The notes beneath the pieces are model-generated. The model did no database searches and was not told the origin of the DNA. It saw nothing but the letters and a program-made list of their open reading frames with translations. From Metellina segmentata (lineage: Eukaryota > Arthropoda > Arachnida > Araneae > Tetragnathidae), in NCBI GenBank assembly GCA_947359465.1, contig OX375878.1, forward strand, positions 74,082,416-74,146,415: 64,000 nucleotides of DNA. Reading direction: 5' to 3'. Shown here piece by piece: positions 36,334 to 48,096 of this stretch. Position numbers and translations under genes: made by a program. Within the stretch, counting starts at the first letter, position 1. Each line of letters starts with the position of its first letter.

Positions 36334-39125
36334 CTCTGTTTCACCTTAACTTGTCAGTAGAGTAAAGGCTACGTTGACCGCATCACAGCCGTTGTCGTAG
36401 AAACTAGGGTTACAATGTCAGAAGAAGTCAGCTATAAGCGAGGAAATTCGCCCTTTTTGGCAAGGAGAGATAAAATGCACGTGGAAATTCTATACGTTTC
36501 ACAGATCTTTAATTTCTAATGGCTCTTGCATTACATTTGTTAATTAAACAAAAAGCTACTCTATGTTAATATAAATGCGTTTTGATTTTTCTAAATGAGT
36601 ATTATTTTTAGTTATTTAAAAATATATATATTTAAAATTTTTTTACAATAAATGTTGTTTAAAAAAACAGTCTATTTAAAGATGTGATGAACCATAAAAT
36701 TCATTTTTTGAATTTACTTACCTGAAAGCTAAACACCTTGATTAATACTTCTTTTTTCAATTTTAATAATTTTATTAAAGGAAATTAATCCAATTTAATT
36801 ACTCCTTTGGTCTTACATTTGGTTGGACAAGGTAGGGGAGAGTGCGTCGTCTGCTAAAATATGTGTTTTTCTTAACAGCAAAATATAGTCTCCAAATTAA
36901 ATCAAATTTATTCTGATATTAAAGAAAGTAAATAACAAATAAAAATACATATAACATAGAGGATATAAAATACATTCACAATAAATAAATAGAATATAAA
37001 AAATACAAATATAGTGAATACACATACAATAATAAAAAAAATGAAACCATTTTAAAAATTAGAGTTAAAAAAAATAAACCTTATATGTGTGAAACATATT
37101 CTGAAACTCGCGGAACGGTGTCGGGTTGATTAGTAGTAAATTATTAATTTTATGAATAATTTAAAATAGTTTACAAGAAAGTGTCCAGAAGAAACCAATC
37201 TCTTTCATGAATAGTAGTTACAATGAGAAAACTATATTTACGTTTTACTTATTCATCACATGCATTTATACATCATCAATATATGTAAAACATAGCAAAC
37301 ATCATAACAAATCTATTTACATTATAATATACTTATTCATCACATGAATTTACACATCATCATCACTTAACATTTCCGAATCGCTATCAGACTCACTATT
37401 AAAAGAAATTACCAAGTTCTTACTTTCCCAAATATCATCCACAAGTCCATCTACTTCCCACATGTATTTCTCTTTTTCAGTAACATGGTTTATGCAGTTT
37501 TTCCAATTTTGTACAGAGACCTTTTCAATCCCTTGGATGACTAAATCCTTCACATCGTTCAGTTTAAAAGTCTTGTTTTCCCTGGCAACGTGTCCTTTTA
37601 CTTGACTCCATATCATTTCAATGGGATTAAGCTCACAGTGATACGGGGGAAGTCTCAAAACCTTATGTCCAAATTTTTCGGCAATTTCTTCAACTCTGTA
37701 TTTATCAAACATATGTTTGATTTCGCTAACTTTTTTCAACAGTTCAATCTTGATCATGTCCTGGTTCCACGTAATGTTTTTCAACGATAGCCATTCTTGA
37801 ATTGCACTTTTTTTCCAAGATGTCGTCGGAATTTTTTCTTTCTTCACCGAGTGATAGGGGGCATTGTCCATCACTACAAAGCTGTTTCGTTTCAATTTAG
37901 GCATGATATCTTCAAACCACTTCTCAAAATGGTTACCATCCATTTCTTCGTGGTAGTCACCGGATTTTTTTCCTACAAAAATGTCAGCCGCATCAGGTAC
38001 AAATCCTTCATCACTTCCGATATGGGTAATGATGAGTCTTCTTCCTTTTCCTTTTGGTGCAGCCAAGCCTGTTGTCAAACTTGAAGAGGAAGCTTCATTG
38101 GTGCTTTTGATGTTTTTGTCTTGCCATACTCGACTTTGTGAGTGTCCTTCATTCACCCATGTTTCATCTAAATAATAGATTGAAGCATTTTCATTCTTCA
38201 GTTCTCTAATTTTTCGTAAATAATTTCTTCGCCATAAAATTATGTCGTGTCTTTCTAAAAGCATAGCCTGCCTTTTTCGCTTTTCAAAGGAAAATCCCAA
38301 ATCTTTCAGTATCCTGTACAGTGTACTTCGGCTAATGTTTGTCGAAAAAATATCCTTATCATTGTTAATTTCATTTAGAACTTTGTCCAATGTAGGAATT
38401 TCATTTCGACGAAAACAATCATGAATTTTTCGTCGGATGCACGATAAAGTAAAGTTGTCATATTTCATCATTCTTGTTCTTTTTCCAACGGCATAAGGTC
38501 GTTTTTTTCCTGGAGTACTCAAAGGACTTGTCGTCTTCTTTTCTTTTTTCAAACGAAAAACAGTTCTTTTGGAAACACCAGTTAGTTGAGACACCTTTCC
38601 GACGATTTGGTTAATGGAATCACTATGGTTTTCTTCTCGAAGTCTAGAATAAACATTCAATATGTTCCTGCGAGCTCCACTACCAATTGATTTTCCTTGC
38701 TTTGATGGCGTATACAGCTTGGATGGTGACGTTCCTTTTTCAGCCATGTTCAGAGTATCAAACACACTCCAATAAAATAGCACAAGAGAGATATGAACGT
38801 AAATACACACGCTAGCAAAGACGCAGAGCGAAATGGCGCAGACTTGGCCCGAAAGCGTATTTAGCTCGCCAGAAATGTTACCATGGAAACCGGTTTAGAA
38901 TTCCGTTTCGGATATATTCATTCGCTTCGGTCAAAAAAAAATGCTTTTTACAAATAAATAACCGATTATAAAGGTTCAAAAATCACTCCTTCATTGTAGG
39001 ACAATTTTTACACGTTTATATGCATTTTCTTTATTTTAAATTCCAAATCAAGTTGGAATTATTTTTCATGCGGATGAACATCATTTCTGCCTTTCCCAAT
39101 ACTGACAAGTTAAGGTGAAACAGAG
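36334..39125 (-). mobile_element. DD82E (Sailor-like) Tc1/mariner-superfamily transposon, apparently complete
   Basis: Terminal inverted repeats starting CTCTGTTTCACCTTAACTTG are identical for 26 bp at both ends (36334-36359 and 39100-39125), and TA flanks each side. The 2792 bp element has one uninterrupted transposase on the minus strand. About 1.0 kb of AT-rich non-coding sequence follows the stop codon (36334-37349) and 0.38 kb precedes the start. The uninterrupted Helitron copy at 13972-15636 shows that this DNA is an insertion. Intact ends and ORF suggest recent activity. Confidence 0.92.
37350..38747 (-). CDS. DDE transposase, DD82E type
   Basis: The 465-residue protein would bind the element's inverted repeats and cut and paste it at TA sites. 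The start is taken at the ATG of MAEKGTSPSK. An in-frame ATG 21 codons upstream leads into a hydrophobic stretch unlike a transposase. Residues about 26-68 form a first helix-turn-helix (GKVSQLTGVSKRTVFRLKK) and about 101-155 a second, winged type (ISRSTLYRILKDLGFSF). Basic clusters at 81-92 and 156-160 could be nuclear localisation signals. The catalytic core follows: D194 in YYLDETWVNEG, D294 in VVMDNAPYHS and E377 in CELNPIEMIW, with 82 residues between the last two. That spacing, far above the 34 of Tc1, matches the DD82E lineage I recall as Sailor. The C-terminus is acidic (SDSDSEMLSDDDV). No stop or frameshift is present. Confidence 0.93.
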   Translation of the reverse strand: MAEKGTSPSKLYTPSKQGKSIGSGARRNILNVYSRLREENHSDSINQIVGKVSQLTGVSKRTVFRLKKEKKTTSPLSTPGKKRPYAVGKRTRMMKYDNFTLSCIRRKIHDCFRRNEIPTLDKVLNEINNDKDIFSTNISRSTLYRILKDLGFSFEKRKRQAMLLERHDIILWRRNYLRKIRELKNENASIYYLDETWVNEGHSQSRVWQDKNIKSTNEASSSSLTTGLAAPKGKGRRLIITHIGSDEGFVPDAADIFVGKKSGDYHEEMDGNHFEKWFEDIMPKLKRNSFVVMDNAPYHSVKKEKIPTTSWKKSAIQEWLSLKNITWNQDMIKIELLKKVSEIKHMFDKYRVEEIAEKFGHKVLRLPPYHCELNPIEMIWSQVKGHVARENKTFKLNDVKDLVIQGIEKVSVQNWKNCINHVTEKEKYMWEVDGLVDDIWESKNLVISFNSESDSDSEMLSDDDV

Positions 39126-39898
39126 TATAGTGGGTGAAATTTGTTGTGAAGGTCTGTCTGTCCGTCTTTCTATTCTATGTTCGATTTTTTGTTTGTGCAG
39201 GAATCACATGAATTATATTCCAGATATTTCATAGCATTGTGCTTTATTTTATGCATTATATATTAATTTAGTGAATTTAATATAAAACATTTTTTTATTG
39301 TTATATTTAGATAATTTTTATGTTAAAACACCAGAGTAAGTATACTTAAATCAACCATAATTTGGTAGGTTTGGAAACTATTGGAATGTACAATATATTG
39401 AGTATTACGATTACTTAGATTGCTTTACCAGTAGTACTGAAAAGACAATTTTTTCCCTAAAATTATTATTTCTTTTTATGGAATTTCAGCTCTGATACTT
39501 CCTTTATTTCGAGTCTTATTTTTGTTCTTTGAACGCAATGTAAACGATTTCCGAATATTTGGGACAGACGATATTTTTCAAAGAACGGGAATAAAGCGAA
39601 AACTCGTTTTTCTTTCGCTCTGCATTAATTTCGCATTCTAAATTTTTTGCACTTTTTAGTAGTAAGTTGTGGCAACTGCGAGATCAAGAGATAAAAAGGA
39701 ATCAAAAATTAATGTCTTTAGAACAATTTTTTCCCGACATCTTTTAATTTGTTTTATTGGGCTGTTTTTTTTTTCTGTTTTAAATATTTATTATTTTAAT
39801 AAATTGGTGTTTCTTTTTCTTCACACGCAGCAGCACCACAAAGTATTCGATTTTAAGTAGCAGGTAAGTCAGAATAAAGAAACTTTAAGTGTATTTAT

Positions 39899-39998
39899 GC
39901 CATTATTGAAAGAATAATGCCGTTATTGAAAGAATAATGCCGTTATTGAAAGAATAATGCCATTATTGAAAGAATAATGCCGTTATTAAAAGAATAAC
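39899..39998. repeat. 20 bp minisatellite inside Helitron N2 copy B, 5 units
   Basis: Five units of GCCGTTATTGAAAGAATAAT, the reverse complement of the array at 14480-14619. Confidence 0.95.
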
Positions 39999-40282
39999 AA
40001 TGTTTAAAAAATCCGAACTAGAAATTTTCAAACATTAAAAACATTCTTTGTCATAATGACAGGAGAAGATTGCAGCAAGGGTGCGAAGTGTGGGAAATGT
40101 ATTAACATGAATGGATATGCATGTGTGAGATTTGTATCCAAAGTAATAGTAGAAATTGTAAAGATGGCGAAAGGAGTTAAAATATTATTTTATTCTACAA
40201 AAAACGCAAGTCATATATTTTGATCGTCTCTTCAATCTAGAGTAAACCAATTCAAACCGAGTAAGGTCGGGTATTTTGCTAG

Positions 40283-41894
40283 TATTTCTATATAAATGTC
40301 ATTTTACTGTCAAAACCTAACCTTAAAAATTTTGAGAAATGATGCAAACTAAATGTCAAAGGGTAGACCAGTTATGAAGTACGAGGTTTATATATTTTTT
40401 TTCTGGTGAGGGGCAATATAACTATGTACACTTGGGAGGTTTTGAGCAATCTTAGCAATCACATTTGTAACCAAAACACACACAAAAATTGGACATCTGA
40501 AGTTTTGTTGGTAAAACGGCGATATACTTTTATATAAATATACTTTTACGTTTATACGGAATGTCTATCGCTGCCCTGACTAAAAAAAAAAATATTTTTC
40601 AAACAGAAATAATCAGATTTTATCACAAAAAACTAAAAGAAATCATAATATAGACAGATAGCATGAGTAATTCTGTATCGCATATTTCAAAGAGGTAACA
40701 ATACATTCCTGTTGCGTACATTCGTCAAGTCCCACAAATCTTTTGCATCCAGTTCATAAGAATGGAGAAAGTAACATGAAAATGGATAGATCAGTGAACC
40801 CCCAGGTTCAAGGCCGTTTTACTTTCACACCCATTTTACGCTTTCTCTTCCAGAAAGACTCGTAACGACTGATGATTCAACCGTTAGTAAGAAAAAATTG
40901 CACCAGAGAGTCCATGGTCTTTCAAATAAAATATACCTTGGATTTCTTTTTTTTGATGAGCTTTTGTGTTATCATAACAGGATTCTTTTTATGACTCCAC
41001 ATGAATCCTTTCGTGTGTATTTGAGTGATTAATGCAACTCTTAACGATGGAAGTCCGTTGTTCCACACATGCATAGTTAAGTGACATTTAAAATAGTATG
41101 ACAAGTTGATGGTTTACGCGTGTGTGTGTGAATGAGTTGAGCTTTCGCAAATAACATTTTGTTCTGTGTTTCTAAACATACTAATAATGCGTGCAGTTCC
41201 CGAGAATAATTTTTATGAAGCGAAGACAAAGGATTAAATTTTACATTTCAACACAATAGAATTTAAGATACACGCGATATGGAATCGTCTAGACCGAGTA
41301 TGACAAAAAACAAGCATGCATTCAATGACAATAATACGACTGTAGAATGCACAGAAAATAACAAAAATTAGCATATTCGAAAATAAATCTTCTTTTCTTC
41401 AGATGGATTATATAAATTAACTAAAATACCATTAAGGGATGCTGCACCAAAACATTTTAAAGTCCTTACATTATTGTAACGTTGTATAAATTTTAAAATT
41501 TTCAAAATTCGATTCACAATACTATTTATTAATTTCCAATATTTTGTTCGTATCAAAACTTTAAATACCTGAAAAACAAAAAAAAAAAACAAAAAAAAAA
41601 CTAATACTAAAATAATTTTTCTCTATAGTTAAATGTGATCAAGAAATTTAAAAAAAAAGCTTGAATTTATTTTAATATATGACACTATTTAATAGTATCA
41701 GCGCAGTTTGAATCTAGGAAGATCATGAGATTTTCAGCGATAACAAACTACCCAAATCGAAGACTAAGATTTTATTTCTTGTATCTCCCAAATGTTCTAG
41801 CATGATACAAATCGGGGTTACCTTAAAATGTATTTGAGTGCCATTTTAACGACATTTGGCGAGTAAATTAACTGGTGATCAATTATCTATCATA
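40283..41894. other. AT-rich DNA, nothing recognised
   Basis: No supported gene or repeat. Poly-A runs near 41580-41600. Confidence 0.5.
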
Positions 41895-42132
41895 TGAGGC
41901 GTTCAGAACTAGAGTGAATCAAGTCCATTTTACATTTCGAGATACATCAAGTGTCTTGTGTGTACTTTTCTTTTCCACCGGGCTTTTCTTCTGCCATCTC
42001 TCGGGAACCAAAGAAACTAGAGACTTGATTCATAGATGCACTAAAAAGATTCAATTTAAAGGAGTACGAGTGTATGATTATCATAGTTCGACCAGAAAGC
42101 GCACCTGATCCACTCTAGTTCTGAACGTCTCA
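41895..42132. mobile_element. MITE, 238 bp, TA target duplication
   Basis: The ends TGAGGCGTTCAGAACTAGAG and (reverse complement of the right end) TGAGACGTTCAGAACTAGAG continue as inverted repeats of about 29 bp with three mismatches. TA flanks both sides, pointing to a Tc1/mariner-type mobiliser. Its interior open frame (41875-42108) is fortuitous. It does not share ends with the DD82E or mariner elements here, so its autonomous partner is not in the window. Confidence 0.8.
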
Positions 42133-43558
42133 TAAATCAATTCGGAATTCATTGGTAACGTGATGAAATTGTATTTGAAAAACAAGGAAGCATGTTACAC
42201 CAGGAAAACTCAACTGTCATCTTCGCTTAGCTCGACATAAAAGGATTATCATATTTGGAATCTATAAATCGTTTAATATCGTATCCAATTGCAAAATAGC
42301 AACCTTTTATCGCGCGTTTTACATGCTACAAAAAAAATTATTCTTAGAAATACTGACCCATACAAACAGAATTTCATTTCCTGATAATGAATATTTTAGT
42401 TCATTCTAAATATTAATTATTTATCCATACATTTGATAGTAGGAATAAGAGTTATTTTTGCTGTATACAAATGGGATTAAATGAATATCGACGAACATTA
42501 AACTATGAATGGAAATTTTTGAGAAGAAAAAATGGTAGGTTTAAATTTAATAACAGGTTTTAATTTAAATCCAATTATATTCCTAATGAGTATTATTTTT
42601 CTAAACATCAAAGAAATTGCATTCTCAAACGCAATCAACCTGAATTTTTTTATTTAAAAAAAATAGGAGGCTATAAACCTTATATTTTCATTCTAATAGC
42701 CTTTATTTTACTTTTATTTACTTTAGTTTTTATTTATTTACTTTTGTTTCTATTTATTTACTTTTGTTTTTATTTATTTACTTTGCTATTTGTATTGATA
42801 TTTTGTATTTTTGCTTCCTGTCTTTGTCCACACGTATCTAAATGGGATTTGAATAAATAGTAAGATCTAGGTAAGTTGGTTAAATACCCAAGTATACAAC
42901 TAGATCTTACGCACTGCTCATATCTGGAATTAGATTCAAAATGATAAAGTAAATAAGCAGAAAGACTATTCATTAAAAGTAAATATTAACATGATTGAAA
43001 AGTAATGGGTATGACAGCTAAAGAGAATGCAGATTGTTTAGGAAACTATTTTACACTTTCATAAATAATTTCCATAACCTTTCTGAATTACTACTTCCCA
43101 CTAGATTCGAGAAAGTTACACCAACGCCACTTACCTCTTATACCAAAAAAACTGATGATATCCTTCCCTAAAACAAATGTCACTGACTTCAAAGTGCAGG
43201 TCAAGATCCGTTTTGACGAGGTACGAAATCAATTTGTGGATACAATGCAATTTGACGAAAATAAAAGGTTTCATCACTCGCTTGAAGTAAGCGCTATTGT
43301 TCCATTTCATTAACGGTCTGTTGTGGAACTCGGCTTCTCTCTTTCTCTCTGTTAAGAGTCAGAAATTGCAGTTTATTTCGCTGATCAGGTTGATGACTTT
43401 TGATTTCCGCAAAGTTACGGGAAGATTTATAATGAAGAGGAAATAAATAATTAATCTCGTTTTAATTTTTAATGACGTTTGAAAACTAGCTGCTTCAGAA
43501 ATACTTTTGTATTGATACAAAATTTTCAATTTCAGAATGTATTTTAAGGTTATGTCAG
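42133..43558. other. AT-rich DNA with a T-rich minisatellite
   Basis: 42703-42785 holds three to four units of about 24 bp based on TTTATTTATTTACTTTTG. No gene seen. Confidence 0.6.
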
Positions 43559-43860
43559 AAGTCAATTAAAAGCTAGTCATGTAAATCATTATTGATAAAT
43601 TAATCGATAACTAGTTGAAAACCTTTACGTTGGTGGTAATGTTAATAAGAAAGTTGTTGATATAAGTCAATTGAAAGCTAGTCATCTAAATTAGTTTTGG
43701 TAAGTTAAATTATTTGTGCTTGCATAACTTTAACGTGTGTGGTAGTGTTAATGATAACATCGTGGTTGTGATAGAGGTCAGTTAAAAGATAGTCGTGTAA
43801 TTTATTATTGGTAATTTAAGCAATCCGTAGCGTAGCTTTACATTTGTGGACAATTTTGTA
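43559..43860. repeat. Diverged tandem repeat, about 105-113 bp unit, 3 copies
   Basis: Units start at AAGTCAATTAAAAGCTAGTC (43559), ATAAGTCAATTGAAAGCTAG (about 43664) and GAGGTCAGTTAAAAGATAGT (about 43774). Each is followed by a GTAAAT/GTAATTTATT block and a TTACGTTGGTGGTAATG-like block. Confidence 0.75.
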
Positions 43861-44097
43861 CAGGGACTACGATAGATTTGCTATTTTTTAATTCTTGAAA
43901 CAATCCGCTTATTTCATCCACTTCCCTGATAACAAAAATAAAACGAAATAAGCCTATTGAATAATTAGAGCTTCTCGTCGCCACTTCGATCATAACGCGC
44001 CAATCTTAGCGCGGCGTAGAATTGTAGGATTCACTGTATTATGTTCAATTTTTAGAAAGGATTCTGTTTCTGGAGGATAAAGGTCAGATATCGTCAT

Positions 44098-44327
44098 TCA
44101 AAGTGCAAAAGGTCGTATGTCAAAAATTCCATTTTATCTTTTATTATTTCTATATGTGACATCTTGTGATTTCCACCTTGTGGCAAAATCTATGTCATCA
44201 GCTGATCCAATAAACTAAGAACAAAACCCAAATTATATAATAATAGAATAAAATCATAAAGAAAATATAAGTATTTTGGCTCTCCTAATGAATGCAGGTT
44301 TTAGACGTACGACCTTTCGCACTTTGA
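44098..44327. mobile_element. MITE, about 230 bp
   Basis: The left end TCAAAGTGCAAAAGGTCGTA and the reverse complement of the right end TCAAAGTGCGAAAGGTCGTA start inverted repeats of about 25 bp with two mismatches. No clear target duplication remains at the boundaries, so the superfamily is undetermined. No coding capacity. Confidence 0.65.
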
Positions 44328-44520
44328 GCGCCCATATAGTCAATCCTTCCACTTATGTGTTCACTCTTCTGCTAAATTCTTGTGTTCATTTATTTGATGG
44401 CATGATACATCTCTGGTAATATATGTAACAGAGCTATGGTGATCAAAATTTTCATTAAGTTGAACTCGGTGTATACATTAATACATCAATCGAAATAGAG
44501 CTCATATTAATATGCCTGGT

Positions 44521-44972
44521 TGTTGTTATTGTTTCTCATGCCTACACTAGCAGACCAGAGGAGTGCCAGGCCCGTCGAAGACGGCAAGAGGCGATGGGAT
44601 GCGCCTTCCATGTTATTGAGCCCCATTGGGAGGAAGTCCGACTTTGCTCGACATACATGACACATCCGTTTTACAGGAAGGTCCCTTTCATACATCCATT
44701 CACTCACACATATCGTAATTTAGATCCCAATCAGAGGCCGATTACCCCCTAATCAGGTACCCCCAGAGGTATTGATTTGGTATGGGAACATGGGGAACTT
44801 TGTGACCACGACCTATTTAACGTGTCCCAGTCACCATTAGTGAACACGACGGTCTTTAGCCAGGTCGAAGCGCCGATCTCGCAATCATCAGAATTGCAGG
44901 CTCCGCCGAGGACAAAACCCACAACCCTTCTGATGCGAGCCCGACGCTCTACTGACTGAGCTACCGCGGCTC
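44521..44972 (-). repeat. SINE-D, complete tRNA-derived SINE with target duplication
   Basis: On the minus strand the head GAGCCGCGGTAGCTCAGTCA continues AGAGCGTCGGG, a clear tRNA-like A box, with a decayed B box (GGTTGTGGGTTTTG) about 25 bases on. The body ends in an ACAATAACAACA-type tail. A perfect 12 bp duplication, AATATGCCTGGT, flanks the element (44509-44520 and 44973-44984). This is the hallmark of retroposition by LINE machinery. At 452 bp it is rather long for a SINE. A truncated second copy lies at 6361-6492. Confidence 0.88.
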
Positions 44973-44984
44973 AATATGCCTGGT

Positions 44985-47883
44985 AAATATCTTTAATTCA
45001 GAAAGGACAACAATCAGTATAGTCACAAATTTATCAGTGACCAATGAACAAATGTTTTTATGCAGAAACAGCGTTTAAAATAAATAAATGTCAGTACACT
45101 TCAGTTCATTGTTGTGAATGTTTGGATAAATTTTCTATCAAACATTTAGACAGGACGAAAATTTCCTACGTTTTCGAAAAAGACGTTTCTAGCGAGGCAA
45201 TTTGTATACCTAAAAACCTTTTCAGAAAATAAGCATTTAATTAGAAAAAATTCCATTCTACGGAAAATTTGGTTTTTCACTTCCATGTATTTCACGACAA
45301 CATCGTTAAAAATTTATTTGTTGAGAAATCAGGTACTTGAGCTATAATGAGCCTTAGAAGCTGAGACCTTCGAGAAAACTAATTGGAAGTAGACGTATTT
45401 TTTACTGACTCTCGTTTAGTAATCGCTTAATCTCTTTTCTAAGTCCTCAACGTCATAAAAAGCTGGGTTAAATATTTGTATTTTCCTTGCCTGAACCGAA
45501 TTTACAGAGTTTTCAATGTACTTTTTACTTTTTATAACATTTGCTTTACTTTTAAATTGAATTAATATTTATTTGTGTATTGAAATTTATTTCATTCACC
45601 AATTTAGCATCTATTTTAAACCAGGAGTGCCACGTTTTGCTGTACCAATGTATTTTGTTTCTTCAAAGATAGGTAAATAAGAAATCAATTAAGAATATCT
45701 GATGATCCGTAGACACAATTTTATAATAATTAATTTAAAAGTAAAATGGTTAAGGATATTTTATGATCCTTTATTAAATTACAAAAATAAGTAATTCATC
45801 TCACCAGAATCTTAATATGATAATTCATCTACACATTACACAGAGGAACTTTACTCTCATTAGATTACTTTTCAATATTTACATTTTAGCAAGTCGGTTT
45901 ACAAATGAAACTCTCAAAGTCAAAAAACCTTCCTTAGAAAGCAAAGTAAGAATCCTAATCTACAAGCTAAACTGGCAAAGTGAAGAAGAAATCCAATAAT
46001 CACCTCAAGAAGAAATCCAACCTTTATACCAAGACACAATTACTTCGCGGACTTCATCAGTCACTACATTCCAGTCTAGTTTACTAAATTTACTAAACCT
46101 ATCAAAATCACTACTACTGCTACAAACATTTTTCAGGCATCACCTTCTACAGACCAAACAGAAAACTAAGCATTTTCCACGTGGAATGCATGTTTAAAAT
46201 CAAGCCAGTACGGAAAGTTGAATCACGAAGACATGTGCATCGGGTACGATTTAATACCTGATATACAAGTGTATTATCAACGCCTAAACCAAACCAACCT
46301 AGTAGCAACTTGACCGATTATAGTTCAACAACAAAAGTTGAATGAAAACTATAGTGAGAACTTTTGTTTCAATGGAGTTGATCAACCTTTTTAGTGGATC
46401 AAGAAAAGTTTGACCCATTCAAACTTGATCGTTCAAGTAATGAGTCATCCGCCATCTGCTTTCGAGTTATTTCCACGCAAACGATCTGTCATGGTTTAGT
46501 TTATTCGAGAAACAAAACAAAAGTGCTTTTTTATTCTCTTAACCAAGTTTGTATCTTCGCGATCGTTAAAGAAAGAGTGAAAATTTCAACGGATTTGAAA
46601 TCTGCGGAAAAATGTACCCCAGTTCGATACCTTAAATGTGATTTTCTATAAATAAATCATTTTTCAATTGCAACTTTTATATTTTCGCTTATTAAATTGT
46701 TGATCAGTTTCTATTGAAATGTGTGAACAAAAACTGATTCAAGTCGTATTCAACTTTCATCGATCAATTAAACTTGATTCGTGAGAACGCGCCTTCAGAT
46801 ATGAAATCGAATTGATGTTCTGATTCAAGTTCATTCGCTGCGTGCAAACGGAAGCCGAACTGATGTTTTGATTCGAGCTCATTCGCTGAGCGCAATCATA
46901 AAAGCATGTGCAAACGATTTTAACGAAATAATTTAAATCAAATTGAAACTAATTGCGTGTTTGAACTCACGCGCTCCGACACAGACTTCGATAAGCATAA
47001 ATCCACAATGAGTAAACCCAATAACCCTCACCTGTACAGCCAAGTTATGTGCAACTTTTGAGCCCCGTCGATATATCGCCTCGGGGGATCAGTCTATCTC
47101 TCTCCTCTCCCTGTCTCAGTCTTGTGGGTAATTGCTTTTTTAAATCTTATTAAGGATTTCCATTTGTCATTTTTGCCATTCTGCGTGTTAATTGAGACGG
47201 GAGCGTTTTGACAGCAGCACCGTATATGTTGTTTATACAAGATGTGGTGATACTTGTGCAAGTTTATGACATATTAAGTGCCTGAATTAACAAGGATTTA
47301 CGGTACAAATTGACAATTTTTCAAAGACGAAAAAGTTAATCGATTTTTTGAAGTATTTATTCAAGAAATAATGCTTGCTACAACAGCTTAGATTAGCTAA
47401 AATTGGAATTATTAGTTTTAAAATGTAATGTTAATATTGTATCTAAAGCAATTTTTAATATATACAAAACGTTTTCTTTTTGTAAAACTAATGAATTTAA
47501 ATTGTGTGTGTGTGTTTAGGAACTATTTTAATACAGTTTTAAATATAGTTTACCCACAGTTTTTTTTTTTTTTTACTAACTATTACTCTGATGAAAAATG
47601 TCCTATCATTCTTATCTAAAATTATGATAGGTAAAAAATAAGTTTATAATTTTTAAAAGTTTAGAGTTATATATTGCATTTCAAAACTTCTTTACCATTC
47701 TTTGTAATATTTATTTAATCCCACTTTACCTATTCTTATTTCAGGGATTGGGCTTTCAAATTTTCAAAATTGGATTGACTAAGGACTAAACAGACCTTCA
47801 AGTTTAGTTCATTCTGGCAACTTTTGTGTTTATGATACAGTTTATTTTAATCCAGTTAGAAAATTATTTCTCTATTTGAACTT
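44985..47883. other. Unrecognised DNA with a short direct repeat
   Basis: 46809-46904 holds two 48 bp units (GAATTGATGTTCTGATTCAA and GAACTGATGTTTTGATTCGA begin them). Frames at 45044-45232 (cysteine-rich) and 46394-46651 have no recognisable domain. Confidence 0.45.
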
Positions 47884-48096
47884 TTGATTGATGGTTGGTT
47901 TTGGTTAATGGTGCATAGGCCATGTTTGGCCAAGCTGCTCCAAATAATAGATAGATAACATCAAGTGATGGACATACACACGCAAATTAAGCTTTACTGA
48001 CACAAAAGAGGCAAATAAACCAAGGGAGGAATTGAACTTACAACACCTACAACTCACAAGTTGCTAGCACAGCTGGCGAATCCACTGAGCCACCGT
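47884..48096 (-). repeat. SINE-A, reverse copy
   Basis: Near full length. It opens with the tail side GGTTGGTTTTGGTTAATGGT, then GGCCATGTTTGGCCAAGCTG and GTGATGGACATACACACGC. The head is read reversed as CTACAACTCACAAGTTGCTA and CACTGAGCCACCGT. The head retains the tRNA-like layout with GGTTCAA-like B box remnants. Confidence 0.75.

Larger units (their letters stand above)
36120..40282 (+). mobile_element. Helitron-like element N2, copy B, split by a DD82E transposon
   Basis: The left end TCTTCTTTATAAATAAGAATGG and the right end GGTCGGGTATTTTGCTAG (followed by T) match, in opposite orientation, the ends of copy A at 13972-15636. Left arm 36120-36333 and right arm 39126-40282 are continuous with each other once the 2.8 kb insert and one TA are removed. 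The remaining Helitron is about 1.37 kb. It is shorter than copy A partly because its 20 bp minisatellite has five instead of seven units and its CAGA repeat is reduced. No coding capacity of its own. Confidence 0.72.

Noticed and set aside
37590..38424. Several plus-strand ORFs opposite the DD82E transposase.
   Set aside because: They are antisense shadows of the transposase frame.
44929..44972. tRNA-like sequence on the minus strand (GGTAGCTCAGTCAGTAGAGC).
   Set aside because: The anticodon and T arms do not fold and the sequence lies within a SINE with its own target duplication, so it is not a tRNA gene.
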